64,000 bases of DNA from JAJFIE01 sp964344255 (GTDB taxonomy: Bacteria; Pseudomonadota; Alphaproteobacteria; Rhodospirillales; Casp-alpha2), in assembly GCA_964344255.1 (NCBI GenBank), contig CAYFMQ010000001.1, forward strand, positions 496,001 to 560,000, given 5' to 3'. The notes beneath the pieces were generated by a model, which saw only the letters and a list, made by a program, of their open reading frames with translations, did not search any database and had not been told where the DNA came from. Of this stretch, positions 34,436-43,436 are shown piece by piece. Position 1 is the first letter of the stretch. Each line of letters opens with the position of its first letter. A program made the position numbers and the translations under genes.

Positions 34436-35398
34436 TCAGCGCCGGGATCTCAGGGAATTAGCCCTGATGATGTTCGATTCCAATTCCCTGGTTTCAGGCG
34501 CGGCGTTTTCTTCAGGTTGGTTTTCCGCCAGTTCATTCTCAACAACGGCGCCCATGGCCAAGGCGACTTCTCTGGCGACACGTAGACTTGGCCAATAATC
34601 GCCATGCCCGTTTCCCGCCTGCCTTTCTCTTCTGTCTCCGAAACTCTCGGGCTTGCCATTCAGTCCAAGGGCTGAAAAATAGCTCTCCCGCTCATAGCCA
34701 ATCTGAGCCGCGCCGAATTGTCCCATCGGGAATGCGAACCGCAGAACGGTATCCCAGCCTGAATACAATACCGAGGATTTTGCCCCCATTTCCCGACAAA
34801 CATCCGACAGCCGTTCCCCATCCTCCAGTAAGGCCGCAGGCACGGCGCCGGCCATCAGGACGATAGATTTGATAACGACATTTCCCAGGCCCGGTTGAAC
34901 GGCAAAGGCCGTATCTTCATCTGCAACAAGGTAAGGGTCAGCATCCGGTCCACCGGCGAGTTGGGATAAAAGCTCCATGACCAGGCGGCACCCGAGTGAA
35001 TGGGCGACCAACGTCACCTGAAGGGGTCTCCCACCCGGGCCTGCCAACCCCTGCAAATACTCGGCCAGGCGACGTGCGGAACGTCGCGCCTGTGGAATCT
35101 GTACCGGATAGCTAAGGGCGCTCGCGGCATAAGGCCATGTGGTTTCCCCCGGCCAGAAAAATTTCCGGATTACCGGATTATCCGGAATTTTCCCATGAAA
35201 GCTCTCCCATTGCGCCAGGAAATCATCGTAGTACCCGCCAGCCCTTGCATAATCATTATTGTAGCCATGCAGCAATACGAGAACATTGTCGAAGCCATCA
35301 ATGGAATCGCCCCCTACCTCGTCAGCAACATCACCGCCCGTGGGATCAATGCGGACGCTAAGTTCCCCAATTCTGGCGTCATCGATGCTTTCACTCAC
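34436..35398 (-). CDS. alpha/beta hydrolase of DUF900 type
   Basis: A 320-residue serine hydrolase-like protein. VLVLLHGYNNDY is the oxyanion region and VAHSLGCRLVME contains the nucleophile Ser134; a conserved Asp is expected in the YSGWDTVLRFA segment and a His in NGHGDYW. DUF900 members are lipase/esterase-like with few characterised examples. Its start overlaps the stop of the membrane-protein gene 35395-36177 by 4 bp, so the two are translated together. Base composition is lower in GC than the surroundings. Confidence 0.82.
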   Translation of the reverse strand: MSESIDDARIGELSVRIDPTGGDVADEVGGDSIDGFDNVLVLLHGYNNDYARAGGYYDDFLAQWESFHGKIPDNPVIRKFFWPGETTWPYAASALSYPVQIPQARRSARRLAEYLQGLAGPGGRPLQVTLVAHSLGCRLVMELLSQLAGGPDADPYLVADEDTAFAVQPGLGNVVIKSIVLMAGAVPAALLEDGERLSDVCREMGAKSSVLYSGWDTVLRFAFPMGQFGAAQIGYERESYFSALGLNGKPESFGDRRERQAGNGHGDYWPSLRVAREVALAMGAVVENELAENQPEENAAPETRELESNIIRANSLRSRR

Positions 35399-36177
35399 GA
35401 GCGAACCCTGAATTTCTTGAGGGTGGAAACCATGTCATGGGCAACGGGCGCAATAAAAGCGCCGACAATGGTGATAGCGATCCAGATCATTCCTTCATTG
35501 GCGTCGTCGATGACACTGGGATTAAAAATCTTAACGGTTGCATACAGTATGATCCCGCTGACAAGTACGGAAACCCAGTGCATGGCGCGTTTCCATTTTC
35601 GCGTGATTATGATTTGAATCTGGTCAAGGCTTCTCTGGATTTGCGCCGCCACCCGGTTTCGGGCATCGGTGTAACGCATTTTGTCTTCCGGAAGGACTAT
35701 CAGTCCGTTCTGCAATACACCAATATCGTCTTTTTCAGCCATGACAGTTAATGCTGTAAAAGCTGACTCGTATTGCTCAGGATGATCCAACACCAGTTGC
35801 GACGCGATTCCCATCTGACCCACAAGCTGTCCCGGCGGAAGTTCAAAGAGAGCCTTTTCATCTCCACTCATGGAAAGCTTCAGGATATCTTCATAAGCCT
35901 GATCCCGGATTCTTAAACCTTCCGGTTCATAATGCTTACTTTGTGAAAGCCGCACCTTCCGGATGCGTTCGCCTAGCCATTTTCTGAATTGATATTGCTG
36001 ATACCACCTTCTAACCGGAAGCAGCTCTTTCAGAAGCTGCAAGACAGCCATTGTCAGGACACCGACGCCCGCCAAGGTGATGAACAGTTCCAGGGCTATT
36101 CCCTGAAAAGCCGCCAGCGCATCTTGTATGCCCTTTAATGCCTCCAGAAATGTCTCACTACGTGTCGTTTCGGCCAT
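35395..36177 (-). CDS. hypothetical membrane protein paired with the DUF900 hydrolase
   Basis: A 260-residue protein of unknown family. One membrane helix lies near the N terminus (~25-48, GIALELFITLAGVGVLTMAVL) and two near the C terminus (~200-220 and ~226-248), enclosing a ~140-residue cytoplasmic, charged helical region. It is the first gene of a two-gene unit with the alpha/beta hydrolase. The ~125-bp upstream stretch to 36302 is AT-rich and probably holds the promoter. GC content is visibly lower than in neighbouring metabolic genes, which hints at transfer. Confidence 0.72.
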   Translation of the reverse strand: MAETTRSETFLEALKGIQDALAAFQGIALELFITLAGVGVLTMAVLQLLKELLPVRRWYQQYQFRKWLGERIRKVRLSQSKHYEPEGLRIRDQAYEDILKLSMSGDEKALFELPPGQLVGQMGIASQLVLDHPEQYESAFTALTVMAEKDDIGVLQNGLIVLPEDKMRYTDARNRVAAQIQRSLDQIQIIITRKWKRAMHWVSVLVSGIILYATVKIFNPSVIDDANEGMIWIAITIVGAFIAPVAHDMVSTLKKFRVRS

Positions 36178-36301
36178 TTTCTATACCCCTACTTAAAATA
36201 GTATTGTTCACGGTCATACTACCACAAATACACATAAATGAAAAATGTGAGGGGGTGGCTGATAAATGGTTCACAAAGATTTCAATCGTTCATCCCGGCC
36301 C

Positions 36302-37240
36302 TTAACCGGCAATATTCCTGACTTCCACCATCCCGATGGCGTTTTCCCCAGCTGCCGCATAGAACAGGTATAAACGGCCGTCCCATTCCAGCAGGCCGGG
36401 ATCGCGGAGCTGATGCACCGGCCCGATCACCTCGCCCACGGCGGAAGGAGTGACGGGAAGCCCTGCCCCTTCCCAGCCCATTTCGGGGTTCAGCACGCTC
36501 GTCACATCCTGCAACCGCCACGCGTCCGCTGGTTGGGCCAGGTTCACAACGCCATGGAGAATATGTTCCGGCGTATCGCCGATACGTGAAAAGAACACGT
36601 GCAGCCGGTCTCCCCTCACCAGCACCGCCGAATGACGGATGGCGGTATCTCCCAACGCGCCCACGGGGCGAAAATCCGTCAGGCCGTTTTCGGACCGCAG
36701 CACCCGGTCCCGCATTTCCAGCGCATACCATGCCCCGTCATGGGGAAAGACGCGGAAGTAGGGACCGCCCAGAACGTCAGGCAGGGGCTGAAAATTTATG
36801 CCGTTCTCAGATACGGCGACGCGGGTTTTCTGGCTGCCGTCCGGCATGAGCCCGTGATAGTACAGGCGCACCTGTCGCTCTTCTTCGAGGACATGCACAT
36901 CCGGCGACGCCACATGGGCGTAGGTGTAGTTCCGGGCCATTTCCTCGGGTGTGCCGATGTCAGCCGCTTCAAACAGCGAGTCCACAACATCCAGACAGCC
37001 CGGCCCATGCACCCGCCACGGTCCTTCAATGGCGTCGGCGAAGGCCAGCCGGATGAAGCGCCCCCGATGATGGGCAAAGTAGAGATAGACCCTGCCCGGC
37101 GGGTTTTCGATCCACGGCGGTGCGGCAATGGGAGACGGCCCGTTCAGGTTATCGCCCAGCCGGGCGTCCATGGCGGAGGTGATGACCGGCCCATCAATCA
37201 GGCGCCTGATGACCGGTTTGGAATTGACCCTAGCATTCAT
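36302..37240 (-). CDS. five-bladed beta-propeller glycosidase-like protein (GH43/GH32 fold)
   Basis: A 312-residue protein with repeated beta-propeller strands: VYLYFAHHRG, VRLYYHGLMPDG, LHVFFSRIGD and LYLFYAAAGENAIGM are the blade-edge motifs seen in glycoside hydrolase families 43, 32 and 68 and in related DUF proteins. I cannot see the complete acidic triad of GH43, so activity is uncertain. ATG 37240 is supported by GAGGGGG upstream; the frame runs on to 37294. No sugar transporter or other carbohydrate gene is nearby. Confidence 0.68.
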   Translation of the reverse strand: MNARVNSKPVIRRLIDGPVITSAMDARLGDNLNGPSPIAAPPWIENPPGRVYLYFAHHRGRFIRLAFADAIEGPWRVHGPGCLDVVDSLFEAADIGTPEEMARNYTYAHVASPDVHVLEEERQVRLYYHGLMPDGSQKTRVAVSENGINFQPLPDVLGGPYFRVFPHDGAWYALEMRDRVLRSENGLTDFRPVGALGDTAIRHSAVLVRGDRLHVFFSRIGDTPEHILHGVVNLAQPADAWRLQDVTSVLNPEMGWEGAGLPVTPSAVGEVIGPVHQLRDPGLLEWDGRLYLFYAAAGENAIGMVEVRNIAG

Positions 37241-37327
37241 CGGCTGTGTCCCCCTCGTTAGGCGTCTTTCCAACGGAGGGCGTTCAATAAACAATGCCCC
37301 GAAACCGATGGATCATTATCCGCCAAA

Positions 37328-37344
37328 GGCATGAAAATCATGCC
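37328..37344. repeat. short palindrome upstream of the multi-PAS kinase
   Basis: GGCATG (37328-37333) and CATGCC (37339-37344) form a perfect 6-bp dyad with a 5-base spacer in the divergent space between the propeller protein and the kinase gene. It may be an operator; nothing identifies its protein. Confidence 0.35.
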
Positions 37345-37473
37345 AGATCATACCTTTGTATAGGGTCTTCCGACCTTTGCATAATTGATCCGTAAGGTTA
37401 AGTCGATCACCATATACACATCGTATGCGGCTTGGATGTTATACATTCCTTGTTGCTTTGTTATTGGAAAATA

Positions 37474-40400
37474 ATGCCGTTAGGCGCTTCCTTAATGAAC
37501 AAGATCAAAGACAAAACAGTCATTCTTGATGAAGTCATAGATTTTACCATCAACCGGGGCGGTCAATTGCACGGCCAGGGTTTCCTGGAATCCCTGGTTC
37601 AGTTTGTCGGTAATCTATTGGGCGTCAAATACGCATTCTGCGGTCGACTGCGGTCAGAAACTGGTGAATTCTCCATTGAAACGGTTGCCCTGAACATCGG
37701 GGGAGATATCGTCGACAATATAAGCTATCTGCTTGCGGGAACCCCATGCGAGCAGGTGGTCGGTAAAACTGTCTGCAGCTTCCCGGAAAATGTCTGCACC
37801 CTTTTCCCCGAAGATAAAATGCTAGTCGACATGAATGCCGAGAGCTATGCGGGGATTCCGCTGTTTTTCTCTTCGGGAGAACCCCTGGGACTATTGGCCA
37901 TCGTCGATACAGAGCCGCTTTCCGATCCCGGCATTTTTGAAGACGTTCTTCGCCTGCTTTCCATTAGCGCCGCGGCGGAACTGGAAAGGCAGGATATTGA
38001 AGCGAAGCTGCGAAAAAGCGAGCGCCGTTTTCAGGATTTTGCCGAAACGTCATCGGACTGGTTGTGGGAAATAGACGCAGAAGGGCGGTATTTTTGGCAA
38101 TCGGACACCGGCGGTCTTACTGATGGCCTTACATTTGACAAGCTTATCGGCATGACCCGTGAAGAGCTTGCCGGCGATCTGATGGGCGATGAAGACTGGC
38201 GGGAATACAGTGCTGCCCTGAAGGAGCATAAGGACTTCCAGGATGTCGAATTCCGATATCCCGGCCTCGACGGCATGGTCCATGTCGCCTTGCTGAACGG
38301 CAGGCCCATGTTTGACGAAAGCGGCACATATATTGGGCACCGCGGATCGGCGACCGATATCACGGATCGGAAGCTCAATGCAGAAGAGTTGGAAATCAGC
38401 CATGCGGTCCAGGAAGCCATTCTGAACAACATCGAGGTGGGCCTGAGCCTGGCCGACAATGACGGCCGCATTGTTGCCTACAACCAGAAATTCATCGACA
38501 TCCACGATTTCCCGAAGTCCTTGTTCAAAGGCGAAACGACCTATGAAGATTTGATCCGCTTCAATGCCAGGCGAGGGCATTACGGCGAAGGGGATACGGA
38601 AGAACTCGTCAGCCAGCGGCTGAAAAGAATCAGCGATCAATCCAGAACCGTCGAGAATAAGGTTATGGAAGATGACCGGGTAATCGAGGTCAAGCGGATT
38701 CCCCTGCCCGATGGCCGAATGCTCATTACGGATACGGATATTACCGAGCGGCGGCAGGCGGAAAACGCTCTTAGGGAGAGTGAGAAACGCTACCAGGAGC
38801 TTATCGAGAACCAAGTCGATCTGATAACCTATTTCGAACCCACGGGACGACGCACCTATGTGAATTCCGCCTTTTGCCGGTTTACAGGATTGTCGCAAGA
38901 GGAAATGCTTAACATCCCCGTCGGCGCACACTTTTCCAGTGAAATGACGGAAAAAATCCTCACGGGTGTTTCAAAGTTGACGCCCGAAGATCCCCTGTGC
39001 GAATTCGAATTTGAATTTACCCGGCACGACGGTGTCAAAAGGTGGTTCTTGTGGTCTGATCTTGGCATTTTCAATGAGGGCGGCGTTCTCGTCGGTGTCC
39101 AGGGTGTGGGGCGCGACATCACGGACCGCAAGAACACGGAAGAGGCCTTGCGTAAAAGCGAATTGCGGCTTTCCACGGCCATCAGCATGGCGAACATTGG
39201 TTATTGCACCTGGGATTCCATTAACGATAAGTGCACGTATTGTTCTGAAGCCTATGCATCATTGCATGATGTAACCCCGGAAGAATACATCAGCAAGTCC
39301 AATGCAACCAATGACGTCTATGTCTACGTCCATCCCGAAGATAAGGAACGATACCACACCCTGCTCACCAGGCCTGAAAACAGAGGCGGCTTTGACCTGG
39401 AATACAGAATTATAACACCCAGCGGCGAGCTACGCTGGCTCCATGAAACCATCAAGCCCGAACGCACCGCTGATGGAACAGTGGTTATTCAACATTACAT
39501 AGCCCAGGACATCACCGAGAGGAAACTGGCGGAAGACGCCTTACGCGAAAGCAAGTTGCGGCTTTCCACGGCAGTTAGCATGGCGAACATCGGATATTCC
39601 TCCTGGGATGCCCTCGAGTTCAAATGCACCTACTGCTCTGACGAGTATGCGTCAATTCATGGGACAACCCCCGAAGAATTCATCAGCCGGTCTAATTCAA
39701 CCGAGGGCAACTATGTTTTCGTTCACCCCGAAGACAAGGAAAGATATCGCGCCATGCTCTACTTGCCGGACAACAGGGACGGTTTCGAGCTGGAATACAG
39801 GATTATCAGACCCGATGGCGTGGTCCGCTGGCTTCACGAAATCATCAAGCCCGAACGTGTTGATGATGGAACAGTAACCGTTCAGCATTTTATCGCCCAG
39901 GATATCACCGAACGAAAAAATGCGGAGGCGCTGCTGATACAGTCGAGCAAGCTTGCTTCGTTGGGTGAAATGGCGACCGGTATCGCCCACGAACTGAACC
40001 AGCCCCTGAACGCCATCCAGTTGACGGTCGATTCCCTGACCGATCTCGCCGAAGACGGTGCGGTCGAGCCGGACTATGCCCTGAAAAAATATGCCCTGAT
40101 CGATGACCAACTGGCTCGTGCAAGCACGATCATCAACCATATGCGCTCATTCGGCCGCGAAGCGAACGAAGAGTTCTCGCCTGTTTCGGTAAAGAACGTT
40201 GTCGAGAACGCAACGCGCTTTATCGGCGACCAGATGAGGGTCAAGAACATCGACCTTGTCGTTGATATACCCGATACATGCCGACAGATCATGGGTCACC
40301 CGACCCAATTGGAACAGGTGGTCCTGAACATGATCACCAACGCCCGTGACGCCATTGAGGAAGCGAACGCAAGGCGTAAAAACACCCACAGGGCCGGGGT

Positions 40401-40656
40401 CATCCACGCATCCGTCATCGATAACAATGAATCCGACAATATCTGCATTATCGTCCAGGATGATGGCGGCGGCATTCCTGATCACATCAGAGACAGGATA
40501 TTCGATCCCTTCTTTACAACCAAGGAAGTGGGCACCGGAACCGGTATCGGGCTCTCCATATCCTATGGCATCATCGCCAACATGGGCGGCAGCATTTCCG
40601 CGGACAATGTAAACGATGGCGCCCGGTTCACCATTTCGCTTCCTGTTGCCGCCTAG
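37474..40656 (+). CDS. GAF + multi-PAS sensor histidine kinase
   Basis: About 1,060 residues, no clear membrane helix. Order: GAF-like domain (~25-175), PAS (~185-305), PAS (~310-425), PAS (~435-555), two nearly identical PAS units (~563-693 and ~694-824), HisKA with phospho-accepting His ~838 in GIAHELNQPLNAIQ, and a HATPase domain with NMITNARDAIEE and FTTKEVGTGTGIGLSISYG. The last two PAS units repeat with a 393-bp period (131 residues), a clear tandem duplication. Starts at TTG 37432, ATG 37474 or ATG 37495 are all possible. It is an orphan kinase with no adjacent response regulator. Confidence 0.92.
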   Translation: MPLGASLMNKIKDKTVILDEVIDFTINRGGQLHGQGFLESLVQFVGNLLGVKYAFCGRLRSETGEFSIETVALNIGGDIVDNISYLLAGTPCEQVVGKTVCSFPENVCTLFPEDKMLVDMNAESYAGIPLFFSSGEPLGLLAIVDTEPLSDPGIFEDVLRLLSISAAAELERQDIEAKLRKSERRFQDFAETSSDWLWEIDAEGRYFWQSDTGGLTDGLTFDKLIGMTREELAGDLMGDEDWREYSAALKEHKDFQDVEFRYPGLDGMVHVALLNGRPMFDESGTYIGHRGSATDITDRKLNAEELEISHAVQEAILNNIEVGLSLADNDGRIVAYNQKFIDIHDFPKSLFKGETTYEDLIRFNARRGHYGEGDTEELVSQRLKRISDQSRTVENKVMEDDRVIEVKRIPLPDGRMLITDTDITERRQAENALRESEKRYQELIENQVDLITYFEPTGRRTYVNSAFCRFTGLSQEEMLNIPVGAHFSSEMTEKILTGVSKLTPEDPLCEFEFEFTRHDGVKRWFLWSDLGIFNEGGVLVGVQGVGRDITDRKNTEEALRKSELRLSTAISMANIGYCTWDSINDKCTYCSEAYASLHDVTPEEYISKSNATNDVYVYVHPEDKERYHTLLTRPENRGGFDLEYRIITPSGELRWLHETIKPERTADGTVVIQHYIAQDITERKLAEDALRESKLRLSTAVSMANIGYSSWDALEFKCTYCSDEYASIHGTTPEEFISRSNSTEGNYVFVHPEDKERYRAMLYLPDNRDGFELEYRIIRPDGVVRWLHEIIKPERVDDGTVTVQHFIAQDITERKNAEALLIQSSKLASLGEMATGIAHELNQPLNAIQLTVDSLTDLAEDGAVEPDYALKKYALIDDQLARASTIINHMRSFGREANEEFSPVSVKNVVENATRFIGDQMRVKNIDLVVDIPDTCRQIMGHPTQLEQVVLNMITNARDAIEEANARRKNTHRAGVIHASVIDNNESDNICIIVQDDGGGIPDHIRDRIFDPFFTTKEVGTGTGIGLSISYGIIANMGGSISADNVNDGARFTISLPVAA
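39163..39948 (+). repeat. internal tandem duplication of a PAS domain (393-bp period)
   Basis: Two direct copies, beginning TTGCGGCTTTCCACGGC at 39163 and again at 39556, encode matching segments (LRLSTA.SMANIGY, VHPEDKERY, ITERK). They lie in frame in the histidine kinase, so each copy adds exactly one 131-residue PAS/PAC unit. Confidence 0.85.
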
Positions 40657-40730
40657 ACCGGCTCACGTCCGGATATTTCCCTGACAGCGAATTAAAAGAC
40701 AACGGGCTTTGGTTCCTTTACACTGGCTCC

Positions 40731-41738
40731 ATGAACATATCCGTGATCCTGAAACGCCGTCCCGACGGCCATGCGGTTCCTGAGGATTTCGCCATTCAGG
40801 ACCAGCCGGTTCCCGAACCGGGCGAGGGCGAGCTTCTCGTGCGCCAGCACTATTTCTCCGTTGATCCCTACCTGCGGGGGCGCATGGATGACATCCGGTC
40901 ATACACCACGCCGTTTGAATTGGGCAAACCGCTGGAAAGCGACGGCGTAGGAGAGGTCATTGAAAGCCGCCACCCGGACTTCAAGCCCGGCGACTGGGTC
41001 ATGACCCACATGCCGTGGCAGGAAGTGTGCTGCGTGAAGGTCGATCTCTCCATGCCCATCTATTTCCGCCGCATTGATCCCGACGACGTGCCGGCGACCT
41101 ATCATCTCGGTTTGCTCGGCATGCCGGGCCAGACCGCCTGGACGGGCCTGAAAGGGCTGGGCCAGCCGAAAGCAGGCGAGACCGTGTTCGTTTCCGCTGC
41201 CTCCGGCGCCGTGGGCTCCACCGTCGGCCAGATCGCCAAACAGCTCGGCTGCCGCATCGCCGGGTCGGCCGGATCGGACGAGAAGGTCGACCATGTTCTG
41301 AGCGACCTCAACTTCGATGCCGCGTTCAACTACAAGACGGAAACCGATCTTTCGGAAGCCGTAAGGCGCTGCTGCCCGGACGGGGTCGACGTGAATTATG
41401 AAAACGTCGGCGGCCCGGTGATGGACGCGGTTTTCGACAACATGAATTTCTTCTCGCGTATGATCGTCTGCGGCCTGATTTCACGTTATCAGGAGCCGGA
41501 CTCCCAATCGGGGCCTTCCATGATGCCCGTGCTGGTCAAGCGCATCCGCATCCAGGGTTTCATCTGCAGCGATTATCCCGAGCTGTGCTCGGAATGGCTC
41601 GACGTCGGCACACAATGGGTGCGCGAAGGCAAGCTCACCTACCGGGAATGCATCAAGGACGGCATCGAAAACGCGCCGGAAGCCATGCTCGATGTGCTTG
41701 CGGGCCGCAACTTCGGCAAGCAGATCGTGAAGGTCTAG
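40731..41738 (+). CDS. NADP-dependent medium-chain reductase (curcumin/leukotriene B4 reductase type)
   Basis: A 335-residue zinc-free MDR protein, the size of CurA/leukotriene B4 dehydrogenases that reduce alpha,beta-unsaturated ketones with NADPH. The substrate region YLRGRMDDI is near residue 45-55 and the cofactor-binding site is VFVSAASGAVGSTVGQIAKQLGC; GVDVNYENVGGPVMDAVFDNM is typical. The stop codon overlaps the first base of a palindromic repeat element. Confidence 0.9.
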   Translation: MNISVILKRRPDGHAVPEDFAIQDQPVPEPGEGELLVRQHYFSVDPYLRGRMDDIRSYTTPFELGKPLESDGVGEVIESRHPDFKPGDWVMTHMPWQEVCCVKVDLSMPIYFRRIDPDDVPATYHLGLLGMPGQTAWTGLKGLGQPKAGETVFVSAASGAVGSTVGQIAKQLGCRIAGSAGSDEKVDHVLSDLNFDAAFNYKTETDLSEAVRRCCPDGVDVNYENVGGPVMDAVFDNMNFFSRMIVCGLISRYQEPDSQSGPSMMPVLVKRIRIQGFICSDYPELCSEWLDVGTQWVREGKLTYRECIKDGIENAPEAMLDVLAGRNFGKQIVKV

Positions 41739-41874
41739 ATCAGATCATGTTTTGAGGGAAACACGTCGTGTTTGCCGCAAAACATGTGAATCTGATCGAT
41801 ATCAATAACTTAGAGCAGTGGAACACGGTTAAACAAATTGTGCTAGTGATTCCGTTTAACCGTGACCTGCTCTA
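41738..41874. repeat. palindromic intergenic repeat with two long hairpins
   Basis: Hairpin 1 pairs 41738-41765 with 41767-41797 (arms starting GATCAGAT and ending ATCTGATC, with CATGTTTTG facing CAAAACAT). Hairpin 2 pairs 41812-41834 with 41854-41873 (AGAGCAG and CTGCTCT outside, ACGGTTAAAC and GTTTAACCGT inside). The two-hairpin design resembles the mobile palindromic intergenic repeats of alphaproteobacteria. I see no second copy in this window. It lies between the reductase and lipoprotein genes, which converge here, so it may also act as a terminator. Confidence 0.75.
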
Positions 41875-41898
41875 GATCCGCCCGGCAGGCGCCGGCCG

Positions 41899-42402
41899 TT
41901 AACTCCCGCTTGCCGCCTGGCCTGCGTCTTCCAACAGTGTTTTCAACGCAAGATTCATCAGGTTGTATCCCTCGGTCAGCACGTCGGGCGGCAGGTCGGC
42001 AAAGCCGATAAACAGGCCCTCGAAATCTTCGTTATGGATCAGGCGCGTCCCGCCGTCGCCGGTGCTCTCCAGCAAAAACACATGCTCGCCGTAAAAAACG
42101 CCCTTGATCCCGCCGCCCCAGGTCAGCTCCCTGTTTTCCTCCAGCCTGAGGACATGAACGGCAGGAACATCGACCCGCTTGCCGTCGGGTCGCTGGACCG
42201 TGATGTCCAGTTCGGCGCCCACTTCTGATTCGCCGCTGACGTAAACATGATAGGGATTCCAGTTGGCGTAATCATCGAAATCGATCAGCTTGGCGAACAC
42301 GACATCCCTCGGCGCATCGATGTTGATTTCCGTCCGGATGGGGATATGCGTCGTGCAGCCGGCCAGGATCACGAGAATACTCAGGGCCAAAAACCGTATC
42401 AT
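41899..42402 (-). CDS. SRPBCC-fold lipoprotein
   Basis: A 167-residue protein with a signal peptide ending in the lipobox LAGC (Cys16), so it should be lipid-anchored in the inner or outer membrane. The mature part is a START/polyketide-cyclase-like (SRPBCC) domain: IDAPRDVVFAKLIDFDDYANWNPY at the start, GGTRLIHNEDFEGLFIGF near the end. This fold binds hydrophobic ligands; an exported lipoprotein version is uncommon. Its start overlaps the stop of the LysR gene by 4 bp, so both are one operon. Confidence 0.85.
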   Translation of the reverse strand: MIRFLALSILVILAGCTTHIPIRTEINIDAPRDVVFAKLIDFDDYANWNPYHVYVSGESEVGAELDITVQRPDGKRVDVPAVHVLRLEENRELTWGGGIKGVFYGEHVFLLESTGDGGTRLIHNEDFEGLFIGFADLPPDVLTEGYNLMNLALKTLLEDAGQAASGS

Positions 42403-43328
42403 GGCATCTCCTGTTTTTCTGATAGTTGCGCGTCGCGCTCGGCGAGCATCCAGTCCCTGAAGGCCTGCATGGCGGGAGAAGTGGTCTCACCATAGGGTCT
42501 CACGATGTAATAGGCGTAGCGTGTTTTCACCGCCCCCTCCACGGGCCTCACAAGCCGTCCCGCCGCCAGGTCGTCGTCGGTGAGACTGCTCCAGCCCAGC
42601 GTCATGCCGAGCCCCCGCTTCGCGGCGTCGAGGAGCATCGGGTAGTTGTTCATGCGGAGCTTGCGGGGAACCTCGGGCAGCGGCAGCGACATTTCCGTCA
42701 GCAGGATCGCCCAGTTCATCCAGTGCCAGTGCTCGTAATCCAGGTCCAGCAGGTCGGCCCGGGGCAGGTCCTCGGGCTTAAATTCCCCGCCCCACCGGGC
42801 AAGGTAGTCCGGCGAGCAGACCGGGAAGACCTCCTCTTCGAGAAACAGCTCCGAAACGCAGCCGCGCCATGAACCGTCGCCGTGGATGATGGAAAGCGGA
42901 ACATCCGGGCCCAGGAGCTCCGAGCGTACATCGCTGACCGTTATCTTCAGCGAGATGTCCGGGTGCAGGGCCTCGAACCGTGGCAGCCGGGGGATCAGCC
43001 ACTGCTCGGCGATGGAGGTGTCCGTGGCGATTTCCAGCAGCGTCTCGCCCGCGGCGCGCGCATCGTTGGCCGCGTTGACGAGATGGGTGAGCGCGATGGT
43101 GACGCTGTTCTGGAACCCCCTGCCGCGCTCGGTCAGGTCGACGGAGCGATGGCCGCGCTCAAACAGGGAGACGCCCAGTTGCTGTTCCAGGGCCTTGATC
43201 TGCTGGCTGACGGCGGACGCCGTGACGTTCAGCTCATCGGCGGCCTGCGAAAAGCTGCAATGGCGCGCCGCCGCCTCGAAAGCGATCAACGGGTCCAGGT
43301 GCGGCAGCGTCTTCCGGATCTCTTGCAT
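42399..43328 (-). CDS. LysR-family transcriptional regulator (GcvA-like)
   Basis: A 309-residue regulator with the helix-turn-helix FEAAARHCSFSQAADELNVTASAVSQQIKALE and a GcvA-type effector domain (IPRLPRFEALHPDISLKITVS, FPVCSPDYL, NNYPMLLDAAKRGLGMTLGW). It is a clear paralogue of the regulator at 32659. It shares an operon with the downstream lipoprotein and is divergent from the 58-residue membrane protein, which it may also regulate. Confidence 0.93.
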   Translation of the reverse strand: MQEIRKTLPHLDPLIAFEAAARHCSFSQAADELNVTASAVSQQIKALEQQLGVSLFERGHRSVDLTERGRGFQNSVTIALTHLVNAANDARAAGETLLEIATDTSIAEQWLIPRLPRFEALHPDISLKITVSDVRSELLGPDVPLSIIHGDGSWRGCVSELFLEEEVFPVCSPDYLARWGGEFKPEDLPRADLLDLDYEHWHWMNWAILLTEMSLPLPEVPRKLRMNNYPMLLDAAKRGLGMTLGWSSLTDDDLAAGRLVRPVEGAVKTRYAYYIVRPYGETTSPAMQAFRDWMLAERDAQLSEKQEMP

Positions 43329-43436
43329 TAGAAATACTTATTCTAAAGGACAATAAACTATCATTTGAACACCCTATAGAGCCATAATAACTTAAGTCAA
43401 ACGATCTTAACACCCAAAAAGCCAAGGAGCCTCACC

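Noticed and set aside
35000..35617. A 205-residue plus-strand open frame across the hydrolase/membrane-protein junction
   Set aside because: It spans two better-supported, overlapping minus-strand genes and has no ribosome site.
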